The notes under the pieces were generated by a model, which was not told the origin of the DNA, did not search any database, and saw only the letters and a program-made list of their open reading frames with translations. 64,000 bases of DNA from Lacisediminihabitans profunda (GTDB lineage Bacteria > Actinomycetota > Actinomycetes > Actinomycetales > Microbacteriaceae): contig NZ_VRMG01000008.1 in NCBI RefSeq assembly GCF_008040105.1, positions 124,001 to 188,000 of the forward strand, given 5' to 3'. Positions 44,392 to 53,633 of this stretch are shown here, piece after piece (position 1 is the stretch's first letter; each line of letters starts with the position of its first letter). A program made the translations under genes and the position numbers.

Positions 44392-44805
44392 TTAGATCTG
44401 GACGGTCGTGGTGTCTGCGTCCCGGATTCCCCGGTAGGCAGTGACCTCGATCTCGACGTGGTACTCCGGCCCGCCAAGGGGGCTGCAGATCACCGTGTTA
44501 GTCGCGTTTGCGTTGGTAAAGCGCTCACCGACGATGCGCATGACCTCGACGGCGTTGGCCGGGTCCGGGATCGTGACGACACGACGCACGACATCCTCGA
44601 GCGAAGAACCGAGAGCCTCGAGCGAGCGTGAGATGTTGTCGAGGGCCTGGTTGGTCTGGCCTTCGACGGTGCTGGACATCTCCTGCTTGTCATAGTCGCG
44701 GCCAGAAGTGTTCGACACGAGGATCAAGTCGTCGATAGCGAGCGCACGTACGAAGCTCTCGCTGACCTCGTAACGGCTGGCTGTGCGGACGATTTGGCGT
44801 TCCAT
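44392..44805 (-). CDS. RidA/YjgF-family enamine/imine deaminase
   Basis: A 137-residue RidA-fold protein with LILVSNTSG, GQTNQALDNISRSLEALG, RRVVTIPDPANAVEVMRIVG and TVICSPLGGPEYHVEIEVTA. Members hydrolyse reactive enamines and imines. Here it would handle the imine released by the FAD oxidase encoded next to it. The usual active-site Arg near the C-terminus is not where archetypal RidA has it (the segment reads SPLGGPEYHVEIE), so it may belong to a Rid subgroup with another role. ATG 44805 follows AAGGAG. Confidence 0.8.
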   Translation of the reverse strand: MERQIVRTASRYEVSESFVRALAIDDLILVSNTSGRDYDKQEMSSTVEGQTNQALDNISRSLEALGSSLEDVVRRVVTIPDPANAVEVMRIVGERFTNANATNTVICSPLGGPEYHVEIEVTAYRGIRDADTTTVQI

Positions 44806-44906
44806 TTTTTCTCCTTGTTGGGGTGGTGAGTCAGGCTAGAGAATTCGACGTCGGCGCCTGGATGCGCACACGAGATTCTCGGGCGGTAGCGGTTTAGAAC
44901 GGCGAC

Positions 44907-46037
44907 CTAGTCGACGAAGAATCGAGCTGGATCTGCGAATCGCACGCCGTCGTCACCTGAACCGGTGATGGCGTCGGCGACCAGCTTTCCGACGCCGGAA
45001 GACATTTTGAAACCTTTTCCGGAGAACCCTGTCGCGAGGTAGGCACCAGTTCCGGGGTCACGTCCGATCAGAGGTTGGTAGTCAGCGGTGTAGAGCTCCG
45101 GGAAAGCATCGGAGCGCACGACGTCAGGGATGACGGTGGTGAACCCCTCTGCGACAGCTCTGGTGACTCGGTACAGCTCGTCCGCGTCGAGGGACTGCCG
45201 GACATCATCAGGCGAGGCGGTCGCCCGCGCTTCGGACAGGGCGATCTTGATCATGGCGCCGTCCGTGGCCGGTGCTCCGTAGATGTCGATGCCTTCGGTG
45301 ACCCGCTTAAACACGGGGAACCGGTCAGGCGTATAAGCGTCCGGGTCAGACAGACCGAACCACATCAGCGCGGTTCTACGCGGTTCGGTAAATACGCGCA
45401 GTTCGGGCGAGAGCAGCGTTCCGCTCCAGCTTCCGGCGGCGATGATGACGTCTCCCGCGGCGAACACCGATGTGGCGGTCGTCACTGTGTATCCACCAGA
45501 TCGCGATCGCGTGATCCTTTGTACCGGGTCGTGCTTGATGACTTCCGCCCCTGCCTCGACGGCGAGAGCAACAGAAGACTGCACGGCCGAGTCGGTGCGA
45601 ATGAAGCCGCCCAGTGGGTCGTAGATGATGATGTCGTCATCGATCAGGCGGTGCTGGGGATAGCGACGTGCATCGGTATCGCTGAGGCGTTCGGCGGCTG
45701 CACCGGTCTTTGTGGTGCTGCTGAGGAGGCCTTGTATGTAGGAGTTCTCTTCGCTGCCGATGTAAAGGCATCCGGTTTGCTCGTAGATTGCGCGTCCCGT
45801 TCGCTCGTTCAGTGCGTTCCACTGATCGAGCGACTCAGAGATGATCCGGTGGTACTGCGGCCCCTCAGGTAGGGCGTAGCGGAACAGGCGGGTGTCACCC
45901 CCCACTGCAGTGCGGGTGTAGGCCGGGCTGAACTGCTCGATGCCAAGAACAGTTCCGGCGTTCTTTTCCGCTAGGTGCCGGATGATCTGGGAGCCGACAC
46001 TGCCGAGGCCGATGACGACCCAATCAACGGACTTCAT
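44907..46037 (-). CDS. FAD-dependent amine/amino-acid oxidase (DAO/sarcosine oxidase-like)
   Basis: A 376-residue protein with the dinucleotide motif [19 protein letters not shown], ending with [20 protein letters not shown], the MSOX/SolA-type motif. [12 protein letters not shown] and [16 protein letters not shown] fit monomeric sarcosine oxidase, N-methyl-tryptophan oxidase and fructosyl-amino-acid oxidase relatives. It would oxidise a secondary amine to an imine, making hydrogen peroxide. Its ATG overlaps the ATPase stop by four bases. Substrate choice among N-substituted amino acids is inferred from the importer operon. Confidence 0.8.
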   Translation of the reverse strand: MKSVDWVVIGLGSVGSQIIRHLAEKNAGTVLGIEQFSPAYTRTAVGGDTRLFRYALPEGPQYHRIISESLDQWNALNERTGRAIYEQTGCLYIGSEENSYIQGLLSSTTKTGAAAERLSDTDARRYPQHRLIDDDIIIYDPLGGFIRTDSAVQSSVALAVEAGAEVIKHDPVQRITRSRSGGYTVTTATSVFAAGDVIIAAGSWSGTLLSPELRVFTEPRRTALMWFGLSDPDAYTPDRFPVFKRVTEGIDIYGAPATDGAMIKIALSEARATASPDDVRQSLDADELYRVTRAVAEGFTTVIPDVVRSDAFPELYTADYQPLIGRDPGTGAYLATGFSGKGFKMSSGVGKLVADAITGSGDDGVRFADPARFFVD

Positions 46038-46822
46038 CGCTCAAGAACTCTCTGCAGGAACTGCTGGGTGCGGACGTTGATTGGTGAGGTGAAAACGCCC
46101 CGAGCGGCGCCGGACTCGACGATCTCGCCACCTTCCATGAAGATGACGCGGTCGCAGACATCTCGAGCGAAGCCCATCTCGTGAGTGACGACGATCATCG
46201 TGAACCCTCGGGTCGCGAGGTCTTTCAGCACCCGAATCACTTCACCCACGAGCTCAGGATCTAGTGCGCTGGTCGGTTCGTCGAAGAGCATGACGCTCGG
46301 CTCCATCGCGAGAGCCCGAGCGATCGCGACACGTTGTTGCTGCCCACCAGATAGCGTCCTCGGGTATCGGTCAGCGAAGTCCGCCATAGCGACTGCGCCT
46401 AGGTGTTCCAGCGCGCTTGCTCGGGCCTTCTCAGCCGAGAGACCTAGAACGGTGCGCGGCGCGAGAGTGACGTTCTCCAGGACGGTCATGGAGGGGAACA
46501 GGTTGAATGATTGGAACACCATGCCGATGTGTGCACGCTGGCGGGCGAGCTCCTGGGGTTTCAGTTCCGCGTAGGGGTGCCGGCCGTTTGGGGTGGGTCG
46601 GCGTCCGATCTCCTCGCCATTGACGAGGATTGATCCGCCGTCGATCTTTTCGAGACCGTTTATGCAGCGCAGGAGAGTCGATTTCCCCGAGCCGCTGGGG
46701 CCGATGATCGCGACGACTTCGCCCTTCGTGATGTCCAGGCTGACACCATCCAGGACCGTGTTAGTGCCGAAGCGTTTCACGACCTTGTCAAGGGATACGG
46801 TTCCGTCATTCGGCTGCGTCAT
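46034..46822 (-). CDS. Polar amino-acid ABC transporter ATP-binding protein
   Basis: A 262-residue ATPase with Walker [16 protein letters not shown], the Q-loop [11 protein letters not shown], the signature [18 protein letters not shown], Walker [15 protein letters not shown] and the switch region [11 protein letters not shown]. These are the GlnQ/HisP-type (PAAT) features. ATG 46822 overlaps the permease stop by four bases; an upstream in-frame extension inside the permease gene is rejected. It powers the importer formed with the permease and binding protein encoded just before it. Confidence 0.92.
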   Translation of the reverse strand: MTQPNDGTVSLDKVVKRFGTNTVLDGVSLDITKGEVVAIIGPSGSGKSTLLRCINGLEKIDGGSILVNGEEIGRRPTPNGRHPYAELKPQELARQRAHIGMVFQSFNLFPSMTVLENVTLAPRTVLGLSAEKARASALEHLGAVAMADFADRYPRTLSGGQQQRVAIARALAMEPSVMLFDEPTSALDPELVGEVIRVLKDLATRGFTMIVVTHEMGFARDVCDRVIFMEGGEIVESGAARGVFTSPINVRTQQFLQRVLER

Positions 46823-47673
46823 CGCTTGACCGCCTTCTCGATTCTCCTCTGCACGATCGTCAATATGATCGAGATTGCTAGATACCACAGGCTCACAACG
46901 ATCAGCAGAGGGATGGTTTGATAAGTGCGGGCGTAGATCGCCTGGGCGCTGTAGAGCAGTTCGCTTGCACCAATGACGCTGATCAGCGAGGTGTTCTTGA
47001 GCATGCCGATCATCTGGTTCCACGTCGGTGGGACGACCACCGGAAGAAGTTGCGGGAGAACAACCCGCCGCACCTTCGTCCACCCGCTGAGTCCGAGTGC
47101 ATCGGCCGCTTCGATTTGACCTTTCGGCAGCCCGTTCAGGCCCCCTCGGAAGATCTCAGCCATGTAGGCGGCTTCGTTCAACGCGAGACCCATGATCGCC
47201 GCGCCAATCGGGGTGATGACCTGGTTCAGGTCGATATCAAGGAATTGCGGTCCGAACGGGATGCCGATGCCGAAGTTCGGGTAGAGGGCGGAAATGTTGT
47301 ACCAGAAGATCAGCTGCACCAGGAGGGGCGTGCCTCGGAAGAACACGATGTACACCTCAGCCGCACCGCGGACGTACGCGCTCTGAGCGAGGCCCATGAA
47401 GGCCAAGATCAGACCGAGTACGACCGCGATGACCATACAGACCAACGTGATCCAGAGGGTAACGAGCAGGCCCTGCAAAATCGACGGAGCCAACAGGTAC
47501 TGGGCGACAGTGGCCCACTGGTAGTTCGCATTCGTGACCAGGCTGAGAATCAGCAGGATCGCAACAATGGTGACGAGTACATAGAAGACGTACTGCTGTC
47601 GCGGCACGAACGACTTGGTCGACCCGTGCGAAAAGAGGGTACTCACGGGGCGTTCCTTTGTGGAGGACGGCAT
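46819..47673 (-). CDS. Polar amino-acid ABC transporter permease
   Basis: A 284-residue membrane protein of the HisMQ type. It has an N-terminal cytoplasmic leader, a first helix ([19 protein letters not shown]), the conserved [17 protein letters not shown] and [16 protein letters not shown], and the EAA loop [21 protein letters not shown] single permease suggests a homodimer. ATG 47673 is used; GTG 47643 with AAGGA is an alternative start. It lies three bases downstream of the binding-protein stop. Confidence 0.9.
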   Translation of the reverse strand: MPSSTKERPVSTLFSHGSTKSFVPRQQYVFYVLVTIVAILLILSLVTNANYQWATVAQYLLAPSILQGLLVTLWITLVCMVIAVVLGLILAFMGLAQSAYVRGAAEVYIVFFRGTPLLVQLIFWYNISALYPNFGIGIPFGPQFLDIDLNQVITPIGAAIMGLALNEAAYMAEIFRGGLNGLPKGQIEAADALGLSGWTKVRRVVLPQLLPVVVPPTWNQMIGMLKNTSLISVIGASELLYSAQAIYARTYQTIPLLIVVSLWYLAISIILTIVQRRIEKAVKR

Positions 47674-47676
47674 GAG

Positions 47677-48633
47677 CTAGTCCTGCTGCACGACGGTCGT
47701 CTGGGTGAGGCTGGTCTTGTCGAGCGCGTACTTCGGGATGCCCCACTTCTCCAGCACCTGCTCGTAGGAACCGTCGTCCATTAGTGACTGAAATGCCTCA
47801 GCGACCACGTCGGTCAGCGCGGATCCCTTGGGCAGTCCGATGTTGTCATGGCTCCACGAGTCGGTGAGAGTGAGCGACTTGAACACCTGAGGGTTCTGAG
47901 CCGCGGCGTAGGCGGAAACAGTCCCGTTGCCGATCCAGGCATCTTGCCGTTTGGATCCGAGCGCCAAGATCGCTTCGTTGTTGGTTCCATACGCCGTCGG
48001 GGTTGCAGCGGGCTTGCCTGCTGCCGCACACGCGGTGTTGATCTGCGGGATTTGAGTTGTCTCCTGATAGGAGCCCGAGAGCACTGCCAGTTTCAATCCG
48101 CACAGGCTCTCTGGCTTCCCGTTCACCTTCTTCGGGTTGGCGGCGGGTATTGCGATGCCGGCGCTACCTTGCATGTACTCGACCATGTCGAGCTGCGCCT
48201 CTCGCTCTGGATTGCGCGACAGATTGTTGATCGACAAGTCGTATCGCTTAGCCGCAAGCCCCGGGACGATCTGCGCCAGCGGCACGTTAACGATCTTGGC
48301 CTTCAGGCCGAGCTTCTCGGCCAGCAGGTTTGTGAAGTCAGCGTCGAATCCGGCCGGCTTCCCGTCCTTGTCGACGAGTCGAGCCGGTGGGCTGCTCAGG
48401 TCGATGGCGACGGTGAGTGTGTCTCCGAAGCCCGAGGGAAGCTTCGCGGCCAGCTTAGGGTCGATCTTCGTCGAGATGACCTTCGTGGGAATGTCAGTGA
48501 GTGCTGCTGGCGTTGGCGCACCGGTCTGCGAACCGCTCGAGGAAGACTTGGAGGGCTGTGCGCTACAGCCAGTCAGAGCGAATGCTCCAGTTACGACTAG
48601 AGCAAGGGGGATTGTGATGAAACGTGACCGCAT
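47677..48633 (-). CDS. Polar amino-acid ABC transporter substrate-binding lipoprotein
   Basis: A 318-residue family-3 solute-binding protein. The signal peptide carries the lipobox LTGC (Cys about 21) and the mature part has a Ser-rich linker, then LTVAIDLSSPPARLVDKDG, PAGFDADFTNLLAEKLGLK, YDLSINNLSRN and GKPESLCGLKLAVLSGS. Asn and Ser in these segments form the usual amino-acid pocket. First gene of the second operon; the promoter region upstream holds two palindromic LacI-type operator candidates. ATG 48633 is chosen because the signal peptide begins there. Confidence 0.88.
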   Translation of the reverse strand: MRSRFITIPLALVVTGAFALTGCSAQPSKSSSSGSQTGAPTPAALTDIPTKVISTKIDPKLAAKLPSGFGDTLTVAIDLSSPPARLVDKDGKPAGFDADFTNLLAEKLGLKAKIVNVPLAQIVPGLAAKRYDLSINNLSRNPEREAQLDMVEYMQGSAGIAIPAANPKKVNGKPESLCGLKLAVLSGSYQETTQIPQINTACAAAGKPAATPTAYGTNNEAILALGSKRQDAWIGNGTVSAYAAAQNPQVFKSLTLTDSWSHDNIGLPKGSALTDVVAEAFQSLMDDGSYEQVLEKWGIPKYALDKTSLTQTTVVQQD

Positions 48634-48698
48634 GTGTCGTCTTCTTTCAAACTCGGCGATGAGATGGGTGTGGTTTGGCGGTGCATGTGGGACAGTAT

Positions 48699-48738
48699 GG
48701 GTCCGGACTCGCAATAGAGTGTGAGTCCGGACTCGCAA
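48699..48738. promoter_or_regulatory. Tandem palindromic LacI-type operators
   Basis: GAGTCCGGACTC (48723-48734) is a perfect 12-base palindrome with the central CG-type symmetry of LacI operators; GGGTCCGGACTC (48699-48710) is a one-mismatch copy 24 bases away. Both are part of an exact 14-base direct repeat (GTCCGGACTCGCAA at 48701 and 48725). They lie between the binding-protein and regulator genes; TATAGT at 48752-48757 could be the regulator's -10 box. Confidence 0.65.
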
Positions 48739-48804
48739 CTGGGTTCGACTGTATAGTTCGAGTGCGCCCAGCGCAAGTTAATGCCTCGGATTCTTGGAGC
48801 TGAC

Positions 48805-49878
48805 GTGACCGATACCGTGCCCGGAAGGCCGCCTACGGCAGCCGATGTTGCGCTCCATGCGGGAGTGTCGAAGGCGACGGCGACCCGAGCGCTGGGCGAC
48901 TACGGCCGCATCAGCCAGAAAACAAAGCAGCGAGTACTCGCCGCGGCCGATGAGTTGGGCTATCGCCCAAACGCCGCAGCCCAAACAATGAATACAGGCA
49001 AATCGGGATCTCTTGGGATTGTGGCCCGCGGTATCACCAACCCCGTCTGGTCGGTGGCGTTCCAAGGCATCGTTGATGCCGCCCGCGAGAGCGGCAAGAC
49101 TGTGCTGTTCGCCGGGTCGGGATTCGACGTAGCGGAAGAACGCTCAGCAATCGACCTCTTCCTTGGCAAACAGGTTGACGGTCTCATCGTGTCTGCGGCG
49201 GATAACCAAGACGCAAGACATCTGCGCCGAGCCCGCGAACATGGAGTGCCTTTGGTTCTCTGGGAGCGGCGAGTACCCGGTCTCGACGCTCCCGTTGTGG
49301 AAGCCGACATGCGTAGCGCTAGCGCGGAACTCGCACGAGAACTCCTAAAGCGCGGCCATCGTCGAGTCGCTTTTGTGTCGACGCTTGCTCAGCCAACGAC
49401 GCATTATGAACGCAACTTGGCCCTGCCCGCCTCGATCATCTCCGACAAGATTGAAGGTCTTTTCGACGCCTTCGACGAGGCCAATGTCGCGGCGCCTGTT
49501 GACCTTGTCCGCTTCCCAAATCGAACATCCGAACACATCGCGAAGGCATTCGCAGAGGTGCTGGACCACACGGATCCGCCGACCGCTCTCGTGGCGTCAG
49601 ATAGTCAAGTCGCGGAGACGATGCTCGAGGTTGTTCGAGAGCGAGGGCTAAGAGTGCCGGGTGATGTGTCTCTGGCGATGTTCGACAATCTATCTTGGGC
49701 AAGATTCACCGTGCCCCCGCTTACGGTCGTAGCGCAGCCTGACTATGACATGGGTCGCCGAGCTGCGCAGCTCGCTATGGGCCAGATAGCACCGACCCAT
49801 CACTCATCAGGTTCGCCTCCGTTTGAAGCAAAGCTCATACTTCGCGCGAGTGTCGGCCCCGCCCCGCGCAACATTTGA
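48805..49878 (+). CDS. LacI-family transcriptional regulator
   Basis: A 357-residue regulator with an N-terminal helix-turn-helix (TAADVALHAGVSKATATRAL), hinge helix region (RVLAAADELGYRPNAAAQ) and a periplasmic-binding-like ligand domain (GIVARGITNPVWSVAFQGIV; ALVASDSQVAETMLEVV; SLAMFDNLSWARFTVPPLT). GTG 48805 follows GGAG at good spacing; ATG 48781 is in frame but without a ribosome site. It is divergent from the amino-acid importer operon and most likely represses it, and itself, through the palindromes between them. Confidence 0.85.
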   Translation: MTDTVPGRPPTAADVALHAGVSKATATRALGDYGRISQKTKQRVLAAADELGYRPNAAAQTMNTGKSGSLGIVARGITNPVWSVAFQGIVDAARESGKTVLFAGSGFDVAEERSAIDLFLGKQVDGLIVSAADNQDARHLRRAREHGVPLVLWERRVPGLDAPVVEADMRSASAELARELLKRGHRRVAFVSTLAQPTTHYERNLALPASIISDKIEGLFDAFDEANVAAPVDLVRFPNRTSEHIAKAFAEVLDHTDPPTALVASDSQVAETMLEVVRERGLRVPGDVSLAMFDNLSWARFTVPPLTVVAQPDYDMGRRAAQLAMGQIAPTHHSSGSPPFEAKLILRASVGPAPRNI

Positions 49879-50228
49879 TGCGCCGACTAATTGCCGTTGA
49901 CGTCCGTCAGACTGGGGTTCGGGTCTGGATTCTAAACAGCGGCCGCTCGTCGTACGAGCTTGACCTCGTCCATCACAACGGGATCCACACCGAACAATCG
50001 GCGGTTCAAAACGAATGAGCGTGCGGGGATAGGGGCCGGCATGATCTGTTCGGCCTGAGCGCTGTGGTCTTCGTATTGGAGCGCGCCGGTACAAATGCAC
50101 CCTTGAAAAAGGAGGCTGACCTCAAGTCCACCGCCACCATGACCGACGACGCCTCCCGCGGGCGCGTCGCTCAGCGCCCACGGGAGGAACCGTCGCGGGA
50201 TCTTTCTACGACAACAGCAAGGGGAAAA
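49879..50228. other. Intergenic region between cargo and transfer operon
   Basis: No recognisable gene is present in this 350-base stretch. An AAAAAGGAGG at about 50106 looks like a ribosome site, but no start codon follows at suitable distance. A T-loop-like string near 49915 has no tRNA around it. The promoter of the transfer operon may lie here. Confidence 0.5.
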
Positions 50229-50402
50229 ATGAAACGTCAGTTGGTCCGCACCTCAAGCCCCTGGGGAGGTCGGCACGACGAGGCGCGGCCGCAGGCGGAT
50301 TCGCTGGAGACCGGATATCGGCCCGGAGATTTTCGTAGATTCCCGAAAGGGCGAGTGTTGTTGTGCTCGCACATTTCTGGGAACGGCGGATTCACCTTGT
50401 GA
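50229..50402 (+). CDS. Small basic hypothetical protein (57 aa), tentative
   Basis: A 57-codon frame starts MKRQLVRTSSPWGGRHDE at ATG 50229, seven bases after AAGGGG, and ends 48 bases before the ArdC-like gene. It is basic and Gly-rich, with no family I recognise. It may be a leader peptide of the transfer operon or not expressed. Confidence 0.35.
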   Translation: MKRQLVRTSSPWGGRHDEARPQADSLETGYRPGDFRRFPKGRVLLCSHISGNGGFTL

Positions 50403-50449
50403 TCGGGAACTGGTCGCCAAAAGGGTCGGGCCGGGGAGAACGTTGCGCG

Positions 50450-51556
50450 ATGTCAGGAAGCAGGGCAGGTGGCGTCTACACCACTAGGGCAGGCAGCCTG
50501 GTCGCGATGCAGGCAAATCTTGCTGATGCGGTTGATGGCCTTGTTACAGGGTCGGATTGGATACACACGATGACCTTCGCTGCACGTTTTCGGTCGAGAT
50601 CCTTTGGAAACACGCTCCTGATCCAGGCTCAGCATCTAAAGGCGTTCGAGAACGGTCGGGTGCCCGAGCCATTCCCAACGTACGTCGCGGGATTCCACCG
50701 GTGGAAGCAACTCGATCATGCGGTGACGAAAGGCCAAGCCGGATACATGATCCCGGCTCCGGTGACGGCGCGGTTCGCGTCCGCAACCCCGTCAGAGGCC
50801 GGTTCGTGGCAGACGCTGGCACGCTCTGAGAAGCCACGCGCTGGTGAAGTTGTGCGGTCAAGGCTGATTGGTGTCAAGCCAGCGTATGTGTGGGACGTCT
50901 CCCAGACTAAGGGTGAGCCGATTCCTGAACGCCCCCGTCCGCAGCTATTGACAGGGCAGGCGCCAGCCGGGCTCTGGTATCGGCTGGCAGTGCTTGTTGA
51001 GGCGGCGGGCTTCGCGGTGTCCACTGTGTCGGATGCTGGGATGGTCGGCGGCGCGAACGGCGTCACCAATTTTTGCACCCGCATTGTCGCGGTTCGAGCC
51101 GATATGGACGATGCCGAGATGGTGAAGACTCTGGCACACGAGTTGGGCCACGTGCTGATGCACACTCCCGACGATACCGGCCGGCCCTCGCACCGGGGTA
51201 TCGGGGACGTTGAGCCCGAGTCCGTCGCTCTGATGGTCGCCGCGTCGTTCGGGATGGACACGGACGGGTACTCGGTCCCGTACGTGGCGTCGTGGTCTTC
51301 GTCGGTCGCGGGAATGGAGCCGTCGGCCGTGGTCCGCGCGACCGGAGAAAGGGTACGGAGGACGGCGCTGGTGATTCTCGACCAGCTTCCCGAACCATTG
51401 TTGGGCGATGGGACACCACCGGGCCTCGAACGAACGATTGCGACCAGAGTCGAGACCGTCATGCGAGTGGATCCTCGTCCAGCCGTGGGTGCAGAGGTCC
51501 GTGACTTCCGAAGTCCGCGTGCTGGGGCGGCGGTCGAAATCTCTGTGGGGATGTAA
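50450..51556 (+). CDS. ArdC-like antirestriction / zinc-metallopeptidase domain protein
   Basis: A 368-residue protein. The N-terminal half (GNTLLIQAQH, GFHRWKQLDHAVTKGQAG) matches the ssDNA-binding ArdC N-terminal domain, and the C-terminal half carries KTLAHELGHVLMH with the HExxH zinc site of ImmA/IrrE-type peptidases, followed by EPESVALMVAASFG (third ligand Glu). ArdC-type proteins protect incoming conjugative DNA from restriction. ATG 50450 has GGGGAGAA upstream. As first sizeable gene of the transfer operon it would be made early in a new host. Confidence 0.78.
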   Translation: MSGSRAGGVYTTRAGSLVAMQANLADAVDGLVTGSDWIHTMTFAARFRSRSFGNTLLIQAQHLKAFENGRVPEPFPTYVAGFHRWKQLDHAVTKGQAGYMIPAPVTARFASATPSEAGSWQTLARSEKPRAGEVVRSRLIGVKPAYVWDVSQTKGEPIPERPRPQLLTGQAPAGLWYRLAVLVEAAGFAVSTVSDAGMVGGANGVTNFCTRIVAVRADMDDAEMVKTLAHELGHVLMHTPDDTGRPSHRGIGDVEPESVALMVAASFGMDTDGYSVPYVASWSSSVAGMEPSAVVRATGERVRRTALVILDQLPEPLLGDGTPPGLERTIATRVETVMRVDPRPAVGAEVRDFRSPRAGAAVEISVGM

Positions 51557-51558
51557 CC

Positions 51559-52344
51559 ATGCCCGCAGAGAATTCGACTCCCGTCCCCGTAGCGACGGCC
51601 AACCCGGATTCGCGGTCGAGTCGGAAGGTTGTCGGGGTTGGGGTGGTCGGCAACGTGTTCATCGCAGCTGGTGCATTCCGGCTGAGTTTTGCAGCTCTCG
51701 CGGACCTTGCGCATCGTGCCGGCCTTGACGCAAGCGAGGCATGGGTTTGGCCGTTGATCGTCGACGGCGTGATCGTCGTCGCGACGGTCGCCGTGGTCGC
51801 GTTACATCAGCACGGACTTGTAGCAACCCGGTATCCATGGCTGCTATTGCTTGCTGCGACAGGAGTGTCGGTGACAGCAAACGCGACCCATGCGCTGGTC
51901 ACGGCAGACTCCTCCGTCCCTCCGATCGTCGCCGCGTGCGTTGCCGCGGTACCTCCGTTGGTGTTGTTGGCAACGACGCATCTGACGGTCGAGTTGATTC
52001 GCTGGTCCCGCAACCCGGTTAAGGACGACCCGCCGGTCCGGGTCGAGGCCAGTCCCCCCGATGTGTCGGGTGAACCGCGTAAGGCAACCGCCATGCGTCG
52101 CGGCCACGCGACGTTATCGAAGATGTCCGGTCCCGCGCCCGGACCTGCGGAAGCAGCACGGTTGCAGGGCGAGGGTTGGTCGAACCGGCGCATCGCAAAA
52201 CATCTGGGAGTGCATCCGTCCACGGTCGGACGGTGGGTAAACAGCCCTTCCGCTCCGCTCGGAAGCACGACCGTCAATGAGCTTGTCCCCGCCCTTGGGG
52301 AAAAGGTTGCCCGAGAAGGCGGGAGTCCGATCGGGCAGGACTAA
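51559..52344 (+). CDS. DUF2637 transfer-associated membrane protein with C-terminal HTH
   Basis: A 261-residue protein with four predicted helices in residues 25-150 (VVGVGVVGNVFIAAGAFRLS; WPLIVDGVIVVATVAVVAL; LLLLAATGVSVTANATHAL; VAAVPPLVLLATTHLTVEL), the DUF2637/SpdB-like pattern. The C-terminus has a helix-turn-helix (EGWSNRRIAKHLGVHPSTVG). DUF2637 proteins are common in actinobacterial plasmids and are linked to plasmid spread. It starts two bases after the ArdC-like stop. Confidence 0.72.
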   Translation: MPAENSTPVPVATANPDSRSSRKVVGVGVVGNVFIAAGAFRLSFAALADLAHRAGLDASEAWVWPLIVDGVIVVATVAVVALHQHGLVATRYPWLLLLAATGVSVTANATHALVTADSSVPPIVAACVAAVPPLVLLATTHLTVELIRWSRNPVKDDPPVRVEASPPDVSGEPRKATAMRRGHATLSKMSGPAPGPAEAARLQGEGWSNRRIAKHLGVHPSTVGRWVNSPSAPLGSTTVNELVPALGEKVAREGGSPIGQD

Positions 52345-52367
52345 CACGAATCAAAGGAGGACTTGTC

Positions 52368-52739
52368 ATGGCCGCTTATGACGTTCGATACGACCCGGCG
52401 AAGTATCTGGGTCAACAAACCGGATCGGACTCTACCGCGCACACGAAGCCGCGGTGGGAGTTGGCGCACCATCGCGACCCCTCGCTTGCCGAGGCTGGCA
52501 TCTTGAACGGTGGGCGGCGGGGTATCGAGTGGGTGCGTCCAACGGAGCTCGCCCACCGAGTCAGCACATCGGTGGTCGCGCAAGGCCTTGATCTGCATGG
52601 GCGCGCCCATGCATGGACCCGTGCGCAGTTCTGCGACTCGAACCCGACGGTCTCAGATCGCGTCGGCAGGCTGGCGCCGGTGTCCGCGTTCGGTCGTGGT
52701 GCTCACTCTGCGGCGTCACCTGACGCGGTGGGTCGCTAG
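52368..52739 (+). CDS. Hypothetical protein of transfer operon
   Basis: A 123-residue hydrophilic protein starting at ATG 52368 behind a strong AAAGGAGG. The sequence has no membrane helix and no known motif; the centre reads RGIEWVRPTELAHRVSTSVV. It lies between the DUF2637 and sigma-like genes. Its function is unknown. Confidence 0.6.
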   Translation: MAAYDVRYDPAKYLGQQTGSDSTAHTKPRWELAHHRDPSLAEAGILNGGRRGIEWVRPTELAHRVSTSVVAQGLDLHGRAHAWTRAQFCDSNPTVSDRVGRLAPVSAFGRGAHSAASPDAVGR

Positions 52740-52820
52740 CTTCAACCGTTCTTACGTACCCTGCTTGACCCGTGGTGCGGGGTGCGCTCCTCCCTCGTTA
52801 TCGAAGGAGGTCGAACTGTT

Positions 52821-53633
52821 ATGGGATCCACATCCAACGCAGAACATCCGTCCGTGCCGAGCTTCGCTAGTGCGGAGGGACTTCGTGCTGTCCTGAACCG
52901 GCTGCACGAAGCAGGACCGGGCGCATGGCGGAACGATCCGGAAGCCAGAGAACTGCTGCTCTTCGCCGTGCAAAAGTATCGACGGCTGGCGTTGAAATGG
53001 CATCGGGACGAAGCCGACGCGGCCCATGCTGCGTTCTTGGCAATGATCGCCTCTAACACCCGCCGCGCGGATGATCCGTGGGCGATCGTCACGACCGCCG
53101 TCAGTCGAACGTTGAAGGCGGAAACCCGCGCCGACCGCCACATGATCTCCACCGAACGGGCCCGGCACCCGCAGAAACTTGCCAAGGAGCCGCCAGTGCG
53201 CGCGGGAGAACACGAAGAGTTCGTCTTCGACATCCTCCGCGCCGCGCCCGTATCCGAAGAAGCTGGCGAACATCCGGACGAATCGGGAATCGCAGAAGCG
53301 GTGCGGTTCCTCAGCGCCCTGGGGTGGCCTGCGGATGTGGCGCAAGCCGGGGTCGAATATGTCACTGACCGGCTCGCCAGCGCCGGGAACCGGGATACCG
53401 CGTTCGAGTCGCTGCGGAGGGATGCCTCGATCCCGGCGCAACTGGACATTCCGCGGTCCTCGTGGACGAAGCTGGTGCGGCTCCTCCTTGGCGGGAAGAC
53501 CCGTCCCGGGGTTCCGTCCCAACGCGGCATCCTTCTGCGCGTCGTCTCGGGTGAAACGGCAGAGGTTCTCCTCACCGACGATGCGCTCGTGTTGGACGTT
53601 GTGGAAGCCACCGGAAGCGGGTGGTTGGAATGA
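52821..53633 (+). CDS. Hypothetical protein with sigma-region-2-like segment
   Basis: A 270-residue helical protein. Residues about 50-110 (VQKYRRLALKWHRDEADAAH, then DDPWAIVTTAVSRTL) resemble region 2 of sigma-70-family proteins, though the similarity is weak. The rest has a WPADVAQAGVEYV segment and a C-terminal winged-helix-like end. ATG 52821 has AAGGAGG; an upstream in-frame extension is rejected. Its stop overlaps the parB-like start by four bases, so they act together. I do not recognise a named family. Confidence 0.55.
   Translation: MGSTSNAEHPSVPSFASAEGLRAVLNRLHEAGPGAWRNDPEARELLLFAVQKYRRLALKWHRDEADAAHAAFLAMIASNTRRADDPWAIVTTAVSRTLKAETRADRHMISTERARHPQKLAKEPPVRAGEHEEFVFDILRAAPVSEEAGEHPDESGIAEAVRFLSALGWPADVAQAGVEYVTDRLASAGNRDTAFESLRRDASIPAQLDIPRSSWTKLVRLLLGGKTRPGVPSQRGILLRVVSGETAEVLLTDDALVLDVVEATGSGWLE

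Noticed and set aside
43456-44631. 391-codon plus-strand frame
   Set aside because: It is antisense to aspA-like and ridA-like genes, which carry unmistakable family signatures.
49905-49945. T-loop-like string suggesting a tRNA or att site
   Set aside because: No acceptor stem or anticodon arm can be folded around it, and no matching repeat was seen elsewhere.
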